Positions 1-8,570 of a DNA stretch of 64,000 nucleotides are shown here, one piece after another. The DNA comes from a bacterium SCSIO 12844 (lineage in GTDB: Bacteria; Pseudomonadota; Gammaproteobacteria; Francisellales; Francisellaceae), in assembly GCA_024397935.1 (NCBI GenBank), contig CP073743.1, positions 186,001 through 250,000 on the forward strand. Reading direction: 5' to 3'. A model generated the notes under the pieces. That model was not told the DNA's origin, did not search any database, and saw nothing but the letters and a program-made list of their open reading frames with translations. A program made the translations under genes and the position numbers. Every line of letters begins with the position of its first letter. Positions within the stretch are counted from its first letter, which is position 1.

Positions 1-1544
1 CGCTATTAATGACACGGGTTGCAAATAAAGACTTTTAGACCGATCATATATTTATTTTTCGTAACCTAGTTATTTTACAATGAACAATCAATTTAAAAAA
101 CATCTATCTATACCAGGTTTATTACACACATTAAGAAATAGCTTTGCAAAAGCTACTGATAGGAAGTCATCCAGCATTTACTCACTTGTTGATTGTTTGA
201 TGTGTGGCATGGCAGTATTTGGAATGAAGTATCCTTCATTACTTAAATTTGATAAAGATATGCGATCAGAGGGCAGTTTGGTTAAAAATAATATTAGCTC
301 ATTATATAAAGTTGAAAAAGTGCCATGTGATACATATTTACGTGAACGTTTAGATGAAATTGATTATCTTCAATTACGTCAGTCATTTAATGCATTACTA
401 AGCAATCTACAAAGAGGTAAAGTTCTAGAGCAATATTGTTTTTATAATGATTATTATTTGATTTCCAGTGACGGCACAGGGATGTTTTCATCACATGAAG
501 TGCATTGTGATAATTGCTGTGTAAAACATCACCGTAATGGAACAAAAACTTATTATCATCAAATGTTGTGTGCTTCGATTGTACATCCTGATATAAAGCA
601 AGTGATTCCATTAGCGCCTGAGCCAATTATTAAAAGTGATGGAACAAAGAAAAATGATTGTGAGCGAAATGCAGCCAAACGTTTAATTAAACGTCTTCGC
701 CAAGAACACCCGCACTTAGCAATGATTTTTGTTGAAGATGCCTTATATGCCAATGGCCCTCATATTGATGACCTAAACAAACATAATATTCATTATATTC
801 TAGGAGTAAAACCAAGTGATCATACCTGGCTTTTTGACTGGGTTAAAGCAAGTAAATCCGAGTTTTTGTCGATGTCACTAGAGGGTGTTAAACATGAATT
901 TGAGTGGGTTAATCAAGCTGAATTAAATGAAACTAGAAGTGATATTAAGGTTAACTTTTTGTCTTATAAACAGACAAATAAAAAAGGTAAAGTACAGCAT
1001 TTTACTTGGGTGACAGACCTTGATCTTAATTCAAACAATGTATTTAAAATAATGACAGGAGCACGTGCACGCTGGAAAATTGAAAATGAGACATTTAATA
1101 CATTAAAAAATCAAGGGTATAATTTTGAACACAATTTTGGTCATGGAGCAAACAACTTATGTACAGTATTTGGCTTTTTGATGCTATTGGCATTTTTGGT
1201 AGATCAAATTCAAGAACTATGCTGTCCATTATTTAAGTCGGCATTAAAAAAATTAGAGACAAGAAGTCGTTTATGGGACAGAATAAGAAGTGCTTTTTTT
1301 ATAGCACAGATTAATAGTTGGGAAGCGCTATATTTACACCTATCAGGAAAAGTTAAAGCCCAATTGATCATCGACACTGGTTAATTATATTTTGCCATGA
1401 ACATCGTGTTTTTAACTATACCCGGTTATTTATTAATGAGACATAAAAATCTAATATACGGTGCATATGCTGTAGCGGTAAGTATTGTCAATGAGAATGC
1501 TAATGGAATTAATAATTAAATGAAAAATTAAGCGGGAATAGCTG
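1..1544 (+). mobile_element. Insertion sequence, copy 1 (left end cut by the window edge)
   Basis: From base 1 to 1544 this matches 47370-48913 base for base as far as I could compare by eye. The complete copy shows that the element starts 10 bp before this window. The right terminal repeat reads agcgggaatagctg at 1531-1544. The base run after it (TTAAAACTT, 1545-1553) would be the right target duplication, but the left partner is outside the window. About 160 bp after the transposase stop belong to the element and hold no ORF of note. The identity of the two copies points to very recent transposition. Confidence 0.9.
80..1384 (+). CDS. DDE transposase of the IS element (IS4-like), copy 1
   Basis: A 434-residue transposase that catalyses cut-and-paste movement of the surrounding element. 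Candidate catalytic acids are Asp131 (in SSDGTG), Asp220 (in FVEDALY) and Glu335 (in RWKIENETF), spaced as in RNase H-fold DDE transposases. The last motif resembles the IS4 C-terminal signature but is not a clean Y(2)R(3)E(6)K match, so the family is given only as IS4-like. The protein is identical to the one at 47449-48753. The start ATG has no convincing ribosome-binding site, as is common for transposases kept at low expression. The small antisense ORFs inside it are frame shadows. Confidence 0.85.
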   Translation: MNNQFKKHLSIPGLLHTLRNSFAKATDRKSSSIYSLVDCLMCGMAVFGMKYPSLLKFDKDMRSEGSLVKNNISSLYKVEKVPCDTYLRERLDEIDYLQLRQSFNALLSNLQRGKVLEQYCFYNDYYLISSDGTGMFSSHEVHCDNCCVKHHRNGTKTYYHQMLCASIVHPDIKQVIPLAPEPIIKSDGTKKNDCERNAAKRLIKRLRQEHPHLAMIFVEDALYANGPHIDDLNKHNIHYILGVKPSDHTWLFDWVKASKSEFLSMSLEGVKHEFEWVNQAELNETRSDIKVNFLSYKQTNKKGKVQHFTWVTDLDLNSNNVFKIMTGARARWKIENETFNTLKNQGYNFEHNFGHGANNLCTVFGFLMLLAFLVDQIQELCCPLFKSALKKLETRSRLWDRIRSAFFIAQINSWEALYLHLSGKVKAQLIIDTG

Positions 1545-1563
1545 TTAAAACTTAAGTTATTGT

Positions 1564-1590
1564 TTGCATTATGAACTTCTGTGTTATACT
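1564..1590 (+). promoter_or_regulatory. Candidate promoter of the RRM protein gene
   Basis: TTGCAT at 1564-1569 and TATACT at 1585-1590 are separated by 15 bp; an alternative -35 is TTGTTT at 1560-1565 with 19 bp. Transcription would begin near 1597 and give a leader of about 120 nt before the GTG start at 1716. It lies only 20 bp from the right end of the IS, so the insertion may have replaced upstream control sequence. Confidence 0.4.
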
Positions 1591-1597
1591 TAGTGGT

Positions 1598-1683
1598 TGA
1601 AAGAGAAGTTAGTAATGGCCATGACTTTGACGAAGCATCTGACAAATCTAAGTTTAACTTCATTATCTCTAGTGTCTCTTTCA
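1598..1683 (+). promoter_or_regulatory. Long-range stem in the leader of the RRM gene
   Basis: TGAAAGAGA at 1598-1606 is perfectly complementary to TCTCTTTCA at 1675-1683, enclosing 68 nt. The 3' arm ends about 32 nt before the GTG start. A long structured leader is typical of cold-shock mRNAs, so a temperature- or protein-responsive leader for an RNA-binding protein is plausible. Only the pairing is seen; the function is inferred. Confidence 0.35.
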
Positions 1684-1715
1684 GTGAAATGTTACTTATT
1701 GTAGAGGAAAAAAAC

Positions 1716-2039
1716 GTGCAAAATACGAAAGTCTATGTAGGAAATTTATCTTACAACCTATCGGAAGCGGATTTACATGAAGCCTTTGGCAACTGTGGTG
1801 AAATCCAAGAAGTTAAACTAATTACAGATCGTCAAACTGGTCGTTCAAAAGGATTTGCATTTATTACTTTTGAAAATGAAGAAGCAGTTCAAGATGCATT
1901 GGAACTTAATGGTACTGAGCTTGATAAACGTAGAGTCAATGTAAGTATCGCCAAGCCTCAAAATAGAACTGGTGGCGGTGGCGGTTCAACTCGTCGTAGT
2001 TTCGGTAATAATAACCGTGGCGGCTACCAGCAATATTAA
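1716..2039 (+). CDS. Glycine-rich RRM RNA-binding protein
   Basis: A 107-residue single-RRM protein. RNP2 is VYVGNL close to the N terminus, RNP1 is KGFAFITF near residues 46-53, and the tail from about residue 85 is rich in Gly, Arg and Asn. This is the architecture of bacterial and cyanobacterial Rbp proteins, small cytoplasmic proteins that bind single-stranded RNA and are often induced by cold. I chose GTG at 1716 because it follows GAGG at 1704-1707 and puts the RRM at the N terminus. An upstream ATG at 1581 would add 45 residues unlike any RRM protein. The gene stands alone between the IS and its own terminator. Confidence 0.85.
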   Translation: MQNTKVYVGNLSYNLSEADLHEAFGNCGEIQEVKLITDRQTGRSKGFAFITFENEEAVQDALELNGTELDKRRVNVSIAKPQNRTGGGGGSTRRSFGNNNRGGYQQY

Positions 2040-2050
2040 TATGATAGATC

Positions 2051-2090
2051 AAGCTATCTTTAATTTTAATGGTTAAAGATAGCTTTCTTC
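2051..2090 (+). terminator. Intrinsic terminator of the RRM gene
   Basis: A 13-bp perfect inverted repeat (2051-2063 with 2073-2085, arms AAGCTATCTTTAA and TTAAAGATAGCTT) with a 9-nt loop, followed by TCTTCT. It starts 11 bp after the stop codon. Confidence 0.75.
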
Positions 2091-2167
2091 TAAGCTTATT
2101 TTTCTAATAATCATTAATTTTTTATCTCAAAGATTAAATTTTTAACTTTTTTTGATTAAATCAATGC

Positions 2168-2197
2168 TTGCGCATGATTTAAGCTTTAGTTTACAAT
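2168..2197 (+). promoter_or_regulatory. Candidate promoter of ribBA-ribH-nusB
   Basis: TTGCGC (2168-2173), 18-bp spacer, TACAAT (2192-2197). The predicted start near 2204 leaves a leader of about 46 nt, too short for an FMN riboswitch, and no RFN element is visible. Confidence 0.45.
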
Positions 2198-2249
2198 TCA
2201 TTTGCATTTATTTAAGTATTGAAATTGATTAAATAGGTAATCATTAAAA

Positions 2250-3365
2250 ATGTTTAATACAACAGAAGAGTTAATCAGCGCTATTGCCAATGGTGAAATG
2301 GTAATTTTACTCGATGACGAAAACCGTGAGAATGAAGGTGATTTTGTCATGGCAGCTGAGAAAGTTACCCCAGAAGCAATTAATTTTATGGCGCGTTTTG
2401 GTCGAGGTTTAGTCTGTATGCCCATGACAGAAGCACAATGTAAAAAGTTGAATTTGCCGTTGATGGTACCTGGGAATAATCAGAGTCGCTTTGGCACAAA
2501 TTTCACCTTATCAATTGAAGCTCGCCAAGGTGTAACAACCGGTATTTCAGCTTATGACCGTGCGCATACCATTTTAACAGCCATTGGTGATAATGTGGTT
2601 GCCGATGATTTGGTTAAGCCTGGGCATATTTTTCCAATTATGGCACAAACAGGTGGTGTATTAACGCGAGCAGGTCATACTGAAGCAAGTTGTGACTTGG
2701 CCCGTTTAGCTGGATTAAAGCCAGCTTCGGTATTAGTTGAAATACTAAATGATGACGGTACGATGGCAAGAGGCGATGACTTATTTAAAGTTGCAGCTAA
2801 ACATCAGTTAAAAATTGGCACCATTGCTGATTTGATCCGTTATCGTATTGAGCATGAAAAAACAGTAGAGCCTGTTTCTATTATGCCTATTGAGACAGCT
2901 TATGGTGCATTTCAAATGCATAGTTATTTAGATAAAGTTGATAATCGTATTCATTTTGCATTAACAAAAGGTAATCTCTTACAAGCTGAAAAAGTTACAG
3001 TGAGAGTACATTATCAAGATATGTTTGCAGATTTAATTCGTGTTAATCATTTGCCACAAAGCTGGCGTTTTGACAAAGCATTAGAAAAAATTGCTCAATC
3101 AGATGCAGGTGTTATGGTCTTATTATCAGGAAATGAGCACTCAAGTGAAATATTTAATCGTCTCGAAACATTAGCAAATGACAAAACGATAAAAGATCAT
3201 GAAGTTGAAACACATGATGAAGCTTTTAAGATGATTGGCACAGGCGCAAGGATCCTTAAAGATCTAGGTGTTAAGCAGATGCGTCTTTTAAGTTCACCTC
3301 GACGCTATAATGCATTAAGTGGTTTTGATCTAGAAGTTGTTGAGTATATTGATGAATTATCATAA
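2250..3365 (+). CDS. ribBA: RibBA-type 3,4-dihydroxy-2-butanone-4-phosphate synthase with a degenerate GTP cyclohydrolase II domain
   Basis: The N-terminal half (about residues 1-205) is a DHBP synthase, converting ribulose 5-phosphate to dihydroxybutanone phosphate plus formate for riboflavin. The acidic metal loop [24 protein letters not shown] and [13 protein letters not shown] are intact. The C-terminal half has the cyclohydrolase II fold ([16 protein letters not shown]) but has lost the three zinc cysteines and the RQEGRGIGL loop, so it should not open GTP. This degenerate fusion is common in gammaproteobacteria and implies a separate ribA elsewhere. It heads an operon with ribH and nusB. 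Confidence 0.93.
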   Translation: MFNTTEELISAIANGEMVILLDDENRENEGDFVMAAEKVTPEAINFMARFGRGLVCMPMTEAQCKKLNLPLMVPGNNQSRFGTNFTLSIEARQGVTTGISAYDRAHTILTAIGDNVVADDLVKPGHIFPIMAQTGGVLTRAGHTEASCDLARLAGLKPASVLVEILNDDGTMARGDDLFKVAAKHQLKIGTIADLIRYRIEHEKTVEPVSIMPIETAYGAFQMHSYLDKVDNRIHFALTKGNLLQAEKVTVRVHYQDMFADLIRVNHLPQSWRFDKALEKIAQSDAGVMVLLSGNEHSSEIFNRLETLANDKTIKDHEVETHDEAFKMIGTGARILKDLGVKQMRLLSSPRRYNALSGFDLEVVEYIDELS

Positions 3366-3399
3366 TGAAATAAAGAGTAAATTTAAGAAGGGTTTTAAA

Positions 3400-3876
3400 A
3401 TGTCTTATCGAGTAGTTGAAGGTAACTATATATATAATGGTGAACGTATTGGTATCGTTGCATCAAGATTTAATAGCTTAGTTGTTGAAAGCCTAATTAA
3501 AGGTGCCATTGATGCATTAGTTCGCCATGGTGTTAGTGCTGAGAATATTGACGTTATTTATGTCCCTGGTGCTTATGAGCTGCCATTGGCTACACAAAGA
3601 ATGGCAAATAAAAATCGCTATGGTGGTATTATCGCTTTAGGTGCAGTCATTCGAGGTGGCACGGTCCACTTTGATTATGTTGCTGGCGAGTGTGCTAAAG
3701 GGTTGGCACAAGTATCTTTAAACCATGATATAGCAGTTTCATTTGGTGTACTTACAACAGATACGATTGAGCAAGCTGTCGAGCGTGCTGGTACAAAAGC
3801 AGGCAATAAAGGTGCTGATGCAGCACTTGCATTATTAGAAAGTATGAATGTACTTGCTGAAATTGAGGCTTTATAA
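3400..3876 (+). CDS. ribH: 6,7-dimethyl-8-ribityllumazine synthase
   Basis: A 158-residue lumazine synthase, condensing the RibBA product with ribityl-aminouracil in the penultimate step of riboflavin synthesis. Recognisable parts are the substrate loop [27 protein letters not shown] with the catalytic His, and [12 protein letters not shown] start at ATG 3400, preceded by AAGAAGGG; the open frame reaches back to 3337 but the added residues are unlike the family. It lies 34 bp after ribBA and 3 bp before nusB. Confidence 0.94.
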   Translation: MSYRVVEGNYIYNGERIGIVASRFNSLVVESLIKGAIDALVRHGVSAENIDVIYVPGAYELPLATQRMANKNRYGGIIALGAVIRGGTVHFDYVAGECAKGLAQVSLNHDIAVSFGVLTTDTIEQAVERAGTKAGNKGADAALALLESMNVLAEIEAL

Positions 3877-3879
3877 ATC

Positions 3880-4308
3880 ATGTCACTTAAAATAAAACTA
3901 AGAAAGCGTGCTCGATTTCATGCCATTCAAGCACTTTATCAACGTGAGATGGCGGGTACTGATTATATCGAATTACGTGTACAATTTTATGAAGATAATT
4001 TACAACGCCACCCAGTCGATTGGGAATTTTTTCATGATTTAATCAATGGTGTTGAACAACATCAATTAGCACTAGATGATATGATTCGCCCACTTGTGGC
4101 AAGGGAATTCGAGACAGTTAATCCAGTTGAATTAGCGATCTTACGTTTAGGTGCTTATGAATTATGCCATCGCTTGGAGATTCCATTTCAGGTAATCGTT
4201 AATGAATATGTAGAGCATGCAAAAGATTTAGGTGCAACCGATGGTCATCGCTTTGTCAATGGCCTTTTAGATCGCCTATCTCATCAAGTTAGAGCTGAAG
4301 CATCCTAA
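3880..4308 (+). CDS. nusB: Transcription antitermination factor NusB
   Basis: A 142-residue all-helical protein, the usual NusB length. NusB binds boxA RNA with NusE and promotes antitermination on rRNA operons. Family signatures include RKRARFHAIQALYQREMAG at the start and LGAYELCHRLEIPFQVIVNE in the C-terminal half, followed by TDGHRFVNGLLDRL. The ribH-nusB neighbourhood is classic in proteobacteria. No terminator is obvious downstream. Confidence 0.95.
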   Translation: MSLKIKLRKRARFHAIQALYQREMAGTDYIELRVQFYEDNLQRHPVDWEFFHDLINGVEQHQLALDDMIRPLVAREFETVNPVELAILRLGAYELCHRLEIPFQVIVNEYVEHAKDLGATDGHRFVNGLLDRLSHQVRAEAS

Positions 4309-4399
4309 AAGATTTAGCTTTATATCATTAACTCGTTATTTATCATCTATACTTACATTACTTAAGTGACAGAATTAAATGATTGATTAAGCATATGTA

Positions 4400-5410
4400 A
4401 TGATGAAAATGCGCTATATAAACTATTTTTTCATAGTCATTAGTATTTGTTTTATTTATCTTATGATGTTTAATATTACACTTGCCAATGATGTGAATGA
4501 AAAAACTAAAGCCTCTAACCCACAGCCTGTGATTATTGGTATTTATATTACTGATATTTTTGGCGGTGATATTTCAAATAAAAGCGTTGATATTGCTTTT
4601 TGGTTATGGGTTATATACAAAGATAAAACATTAAGCCCATTAGAGCATATCGATATTGTTAATGCTGAAAGTATTAAACGCTTAAGTTATGAGGTAACAC
4701 GATTAGATGATGGTTATTATTGGGCTGGTGGTAAATATCATGCCAAATTACATCAAAACTGGGACTTTAGAAGCTATCCATTAGACAGTCAAGGCATTAC
4801 ATTTGTATTTGAAGATACTCGTTATAGTTCTGATGAGCTTATTTATGTTATTGATAATGCTGATAGTGATGTTGATTTACAAGTGTCATTAGATGGCTGG
4901 AAAGTATTAAATAGTTATTGGAAATTAAATAATTATCACTATAAATCCAATTTTGGTGTTATCAATGAAGATCGTACGCATGATACAACATATTCACGAG
5001 CTATTTATAAAATTGAATTAGAAAGAGAAGGCGTACGTAAACTAATACAAGTTTTTGGTGTTGCCTATTTGGCTTGTTTTTTAGCCTTTTGTATTTATTT
5101 TTTACCGTTAAATGAATTGCGTGGGCGCTTAGGCTTAATTACCGGTGCGATTTTTGCATTAGTTGGAAATAAATTACTAACAGACAGTTATCTACCGCAG
5201 GCAACAGGACTTACTTTAGTTGATCTTGTGCAATTGACTTCGATGGTTTTCTTATGTTTTACGATATTGATGACGGTCATTATTTACTATTTTCACAAGC
5301 ATCAGCGTATTAGACTTGCAAGATGGGTTAATAGTATTTGTATTATTTTAGCAATTATTGCCGTACCTGGCTCGCAGGTATTTTTATTGCTATCGCACTA
5401 TCATCATTGA
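4400..5410 (+). CDS. Prokaryotic pentameric ligand-gated ion channel homologue (Cys-loop receptor superfamily)
   Basis: A 336-residue protein with the layout of GLIC and ELIC: signal peptide (about 1-29, ending in LAN), a beta-rich extracellular domain, then four membrane helices (about 215-235, 242-258, 273-297, 308-331). The extracellular domain carries WDFRSYPLDSQ at 121-131, the Cys-loop signature with the invariant Pro and Asp but without the flanking cysteines, as in bacterial members. The M2-M3 turn DSYLPQATGLTLVDL also fits. It should form a ligand- or proton-gated channel in the inner membrane, open to the periplasm; ion selectivity cannot be read. It is monocistronic. Starts at 4403 and 4409 are equally possible. 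Confidence 0.8.
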   Translation: MMKMRYINYFFIVISICFIYLMMFNITLANDVNEKTKASNPQPVIIGIYITDIFGGDISNKSVDIAFWLWVIYKDKTLSPLEHIDIVNAESIKRLSYEVTRLDDGYYWAGGKYHAKLHQNWDFRSYPLDSQGITFVFEDTRYSSDELIYVIDNADSDVDLQVSLDGWKVLNSYWKLNNYHYKSNFGVINEDRTHDTTYSRAIYKIELEREGVRKLIQVFGVAYLACFLAFCIYFLPLNELRGRLGLITGAIFALVGNKLLTDSYLPQATGLTLVDLVQLTSMVFLCFTILMTVIIYYFHKHQRIRLARWVNSICIILAIIAVPGSQVFLLLSHYHH

Positions 5411-5619
5411 TCATTAAATAATCTTTTCTTATGTTTTATTATTAAATATTTAAGAATTATTGTTTCAATTAATCGTTATATTTCATTGCTATTCATTATG
5501 TATGATTTTTTTTTAAAAGTAAGATTTTAGTTGGTAATTAATCAGTTTATTATATGAAATAAGAAAATTAAATGGATGTTTTTTGATTAAATATGTTACA
5601 GATTATTCATTTAATGTAA

Positions 5620-5648
5620 TTGACAGAGCCTTTAATCATCCTTAATTT
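5620..5648 (+). promoter_or_regulatory. Candidate promoter upstream of the orphan gene at 5691
   Basis: A perfect -35 TTGACA (5620-5625), 17-bp spacer and weak -10 TAATTT (5643-5648). The rest of the 280-bp gap 5411-5690 is very AT-rich and shows nothing else. Just before the start, CGATA (5674-5678) and TATCG (5684-5688) can pair and hold the Shine-Dalgarno AGGA in a 5-nt loop. Confidence 0.4.
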
Positions 5649-5690
5649 TAGTCTTGCGATGGATTTGAAAAAACGATAAGGAATATCGAT

Positions 5691-6806
5691 ATGTTTGAGA
5701 ATGTTGTTACTATAATATCTTCATTTGTTAAAGCCTCTCAGCAAAGAAAAGAAGCTGAGATTGCTTTTAAAATAAAAATTGATGAGTTGGCTAGAAATGC
5801 ACTGGAAGAATATAAAAAAAATTCTAGCTCAGGTAGTTATGAAGCATGTAAAAAAAATGTTAATACTATTCTTAAAGATCTTTCAGATTCAAAAATAACG
5901 CCATTAGAAGCAATTAAGTTATTGTGTAAGCAGGGTCATTTTAATGATGGTACAACCTATATATCAAGTAAGGCTTCATTTAATACCAATTTTTATTATA
6001 ATCTAGCATTATGGTGTGCAGAAAACTATCCTCATGACTCTGATACAAGTGTTCAGTTAGTAGATAATAAAAATGATTTTATTGCATTAAGCAAAGACCA
6101 CTATATAGATTTTATGTTAAATACGTTAGAAAGTAGCGCTGTTCAAATTAATGCTAATCGCATTAGGGGAAAGCAAGTGCTTAGTCCCGAGATTATGGCA
6201 AATGCAATTGCTATACTCCATCATACGAATCCAGTTAAATTTTACAGCTTATTACAAGAAGCAAAAGCTGATGCACTTGCTGAATTTAAGGGTTCATATA
6301 TTTCGGATACACTATTTTCTTATATATCACAGAATTATAATAATAGGTGTGAAAATGTAAAAAAAATTGCAGTTGAAGTACCAAAAGATGCAGAGGAAGC
6401 AAGTAGACTATCACAAAAAGCTTTATTTAGTTTATGTTATGAAGGTGGTTGGAGTTCTGGATCATATAATACTTCATTTCTTTTTCATCTGTGTAAAAAA
6501 GTATCTAAGGAAGTTGGATTGTCATGTGTTACAAAAATAGGTGATTCTAGTTTGAGAGATCTAGTCACAACGCATAATCAGACAATTTGTGGTCATGCTG
6601 AGGTTATGGTTGGCAGTCCAGATGTCGTAGAGTTAGAAAAGGGTGATAGTGTTGTATTAGGCCATGTATTTTTTGGTGAATTGGATCAGCAAAGTCAACA
6701 TAAACAAAAACACCCACCAATTGTAATGCATACAAAAGAAGAGCTTTTAAAACAACGTGAATTAGATGCTTCTAACTCAAGCTTAAGTCGAAGCGGGACT
6801 TTTTAA
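5691..6806 (+). CDS. Orphan protein of unknown function, effector-like
   Basis: I do not recognise this 371-residue protein. It has no signal peptide or membrane helix. The N-terminal third is helical and charged, with possible coiled coil at about 15-50. The middle (about 115-300) looks globular. The last 35 residues are hydrophilic, with a glutamate/lysine patch (TKEELLKQREL) followed by a serine-rich end (SNSSLSRSGTF), which resembles secretion signals of Dot/Icm substrates. That is inference. The start has a good AAGGA site. The stop abuts the stop of the convergent small gene at 6807 with no spacer. Confidence 0.6.
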   Translation: MFENVVTIISSFVKASQQRKEAEIAFKIKIDELARNALEEYKKNSSSGSYEACKKNVNTILKDLSDSKITPLEAIKLLCKQGHFNDGTTYISSKASFNTNFYYNLALWCAENYPHDSDTSVQLVDNKNDFIALSKDHYIDFMLNTLESSAVQINANRIRGKQVLSPEIMANAIAILHHTNPVKFYSLLQEAKADALAEFKGSYISDTLFSYISQNYNNRCENVKKIAVEVPKDAEEASRLSQKALFSLCYEGGWSSGSYNTSFLFHLCKKVSKEVGLSCVTKIGDSSLRDLVTTHNQTICGHAEVMVGSPDVVELEKGDSVVLGHVFFGELDQQSQHKQKHPPIVMHTKEELLKQRELDASNSSLSRSGTF

Positions 6807-6995
6807 CTACCACTTAATCTTTTGATGTGATTTGCGATTAAAAATATCTCGATGCTTTTCAACTTCTTTTTTTTGAGAGCTAGAACGTCTTGGATGATCT
6901 TTATCAAACTTATGGATAAATTGATCAAGTTCGCTAACATAGTCCCTTTGTTTCTTATTATCACCAAAATTAATAAGTTTACTGATTAATCCCAT
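6807..6995 (-). CDS. Small conserved protein, CBU_0585-like
   Basis: A 62-residue basic cytoplasmic protein. The stretch RDYVSELDQFIHKFDKDHP followed by SQKKEVEKHRDIF resembles, from memory, the small CBU_0585 family of Coxiella and Legionella, whose role is unknown. An AAGAGA stretch precedes the start. It is convergent with the orphan gene ending at 6806 and divergent from trkH. Confidence 0.6.
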   Translation of the reverse strand: MGLISKLINFGDNKKQRDYVSELDQFIHKFDKDHPRRSSSQKKEVEKHRDIFNRKSHQKIKW

Positions 6996-7105
6996 TTTCT
7001 TAATCTCTTTTTATTTAAGTTGAAACTTTATATAAATGCTGTTTCAGATTATACTCCACAAAGAGAGTAAAATCACGACTCTAATAATAAAAGGATACGA
7101 TATTA

Positions 7106-8563
7106 ATGAAATTTAAAGCCACCGGCAAAGTGCTTGGTGTATTATTAATGTTTTATAGCTTGACTTTGCTATCACCGATTATGGTTGATTATATTTATAA
7201 AGAAAATAATGCCAGAGCCTTTATTTTAGGTTTTGCCATTACGTTTATTGTTGGCTTAGTTTTATGGCTTTTAACGTATAAATCAAAAAAAGAGTTAAGC
7301 CCAAAAGATGGTTTTATTGTCGTGTTTTTGATTTGGTTAGTATTAGGCTTATTTGGTGCAATTCCTTATATGTTATCAAAAGGCTTACATTTAACATTAA
7401 GCGATGCTGTGTTTGAGTCAATGTCGGGTATTACAACGACAGGTGCAACGTTAATTAATCACTTAGATGGCTTACCAAAAAGTATTTTGTATTATCGCCA
7501 ACAAGCACAGTTTTTTGGTGGTATGGGTATTATCGTTTTAGCCGTTGCAATTTTGCCTTTAATTGGCGTTGGCGGTATGCAGCTTTATCGTGCTGAGATT
7601 AGCGGGCCATGGAAAGAGAATAAATTAACCCCAAGAATTATGGAGACAGCCAAAGCGTTGTGGGTTATTTATGTTGTATTAACAATCGCGTGTATTTTAA
7701 GTTATTATCTTGCTGGTATGAGCTTTTTTGATGCAATTTGTTATGCATTTTCAACCGTTGGTACAGGTGGTTTTGCCCCGCATGATAGTTCAATGGCTTA
7801 TTTTAGTGATAAGCCACAAATTTATTTTATTGCGATGTTTTTTATGTTTGTTGGTGCTACAAGCTTTGCCTTACATTTTATTGTCGTTAGCCGTCGTAAA
7901 ATTAAATACTATTGGCAAGATGTTGAATTTAGATTTTATGTTTATTATGTGCTATTTCTGGCTTTAATTGTCAGTCTAACATTAATTTTAAAACAATTTT
8001 ATACGAGCTCACCAAAAGCTGTATTAGAGAGTTTTTTCCAAGTTGTTTCATTTGCTAGTAATACTGGCCTTACCTCAAATAGTGATTATGCATCATGGCC
8101 TGTATTTATACCAATTCTGTTAATGATTATTGGTTTAATTGGTGGTTGTGCAGGGTCAACCTCTGGTGGAATTAAGCTGATTAGAATGGTATTAATCAAG
8201 CAGCAGTTAATTCGTGAGATGAAGCGCTTGGTTCACCCTCAAGGTGTTTTTCCAATTAAGTTTGGTCAAAAGGCGATGTCTGAAGGAGCGATTAATAGTG
8301 TTTGGGCATTTATTGCCGGTTATTTTGCTATTATGACCGTTCTATGGCTTGTGCTTATGGCACTATCGATTGAGCCAATGGATGCACTAGCAGCCATTGC
8401 TGCCTGTATTTCAAATACAGGTGCCGGTATTGCAAGTATTAGCTCTAATTATGCTGATCTACCAGCAATGGCACACTGGGTATTGGCCATTGCCATGCTT
8501 GTTGGACGTTTGGAAGTTTTCACAGTATTAGTTTTATTAATGCCAACATTTTGGCGGCGTTAG
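7106..8563 (+). CDS. trkH: Trk-type potassium uptake transmembrane protein TrkH
   Basis: A 485-residue membrane protein with four repeated membrane-pore-membrane units. Each selectivity-filter strand is visible: SGITTTGATL (near residue 110), STVGTGGFAP (near 216), ASNTGLTS (near 315) and ISNTGAGIAS (near 436). TrkH forms the K+ pathway in the inner membrane and works with the NAD/ATP-binding regulator TrkA, which is not in the window. The start follows AAAAGGA. It appears monocistronic and converges with the nucleosidase gene 7 bp downstream. Confidence 0.93.
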   Translation: MKFKATGKVLGVLLMFYSLTLLSPIMVDYIYKENNARAFILGFAITFIVGLVLWLLTYKSKKELSPKDGFIVVFLIWLVLGLFGAIPYMLSKGLHLTLSDAVFESMSGITTTGATLINHLDGLPKSILYYRQQAQFFGGMGIIVLAVAILPLIGVGGMQLYRAEISGPWKENKLTPRIMETAKALWVIYVVLTIACILSYYLAGMSFFDAICYAFSTVGTGGFAPHDSSMAYFSDKPQIYFIAMFFMFVGATSFALHFIVVSRRKIKYYWQDVEFRFYVYYVLFLALIVSLTLILKQFYTSSPKAVLESFFQVVSFASNTGLTSNSDYASWPVFIPILLMIIGLIGGCAGSTSGGIKLIRMVLIKQQLIREMKRLVHPQGVFPIKFGQKAMSEGAINSVWAFIAGYFAIMTVLWLVLMALSIEPMDALAAIAACISNTGAGIASISSNYADLPAMAHWVLAIAMLVGRLEVFTVLVLLMPTFWRR

Positions 8564-8570
8564 TTTTTAT

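Noticed and set aside
387-753. Minus-strand ORFs inside the transposase (repeated at 47756-48122)
   Set aside because: Shadow frames of the transposase; no ribosome-binding site and no family features.
1545-1553. Target duplication partner for IS copy 1
   Set aside because: The left flank is outside the window, so duplication cannot be shown.
2091-2249. FMN riboswitch before ribBA
   Set aside because: No conserved RFN segments, and the likely leader is only about 46 nt.
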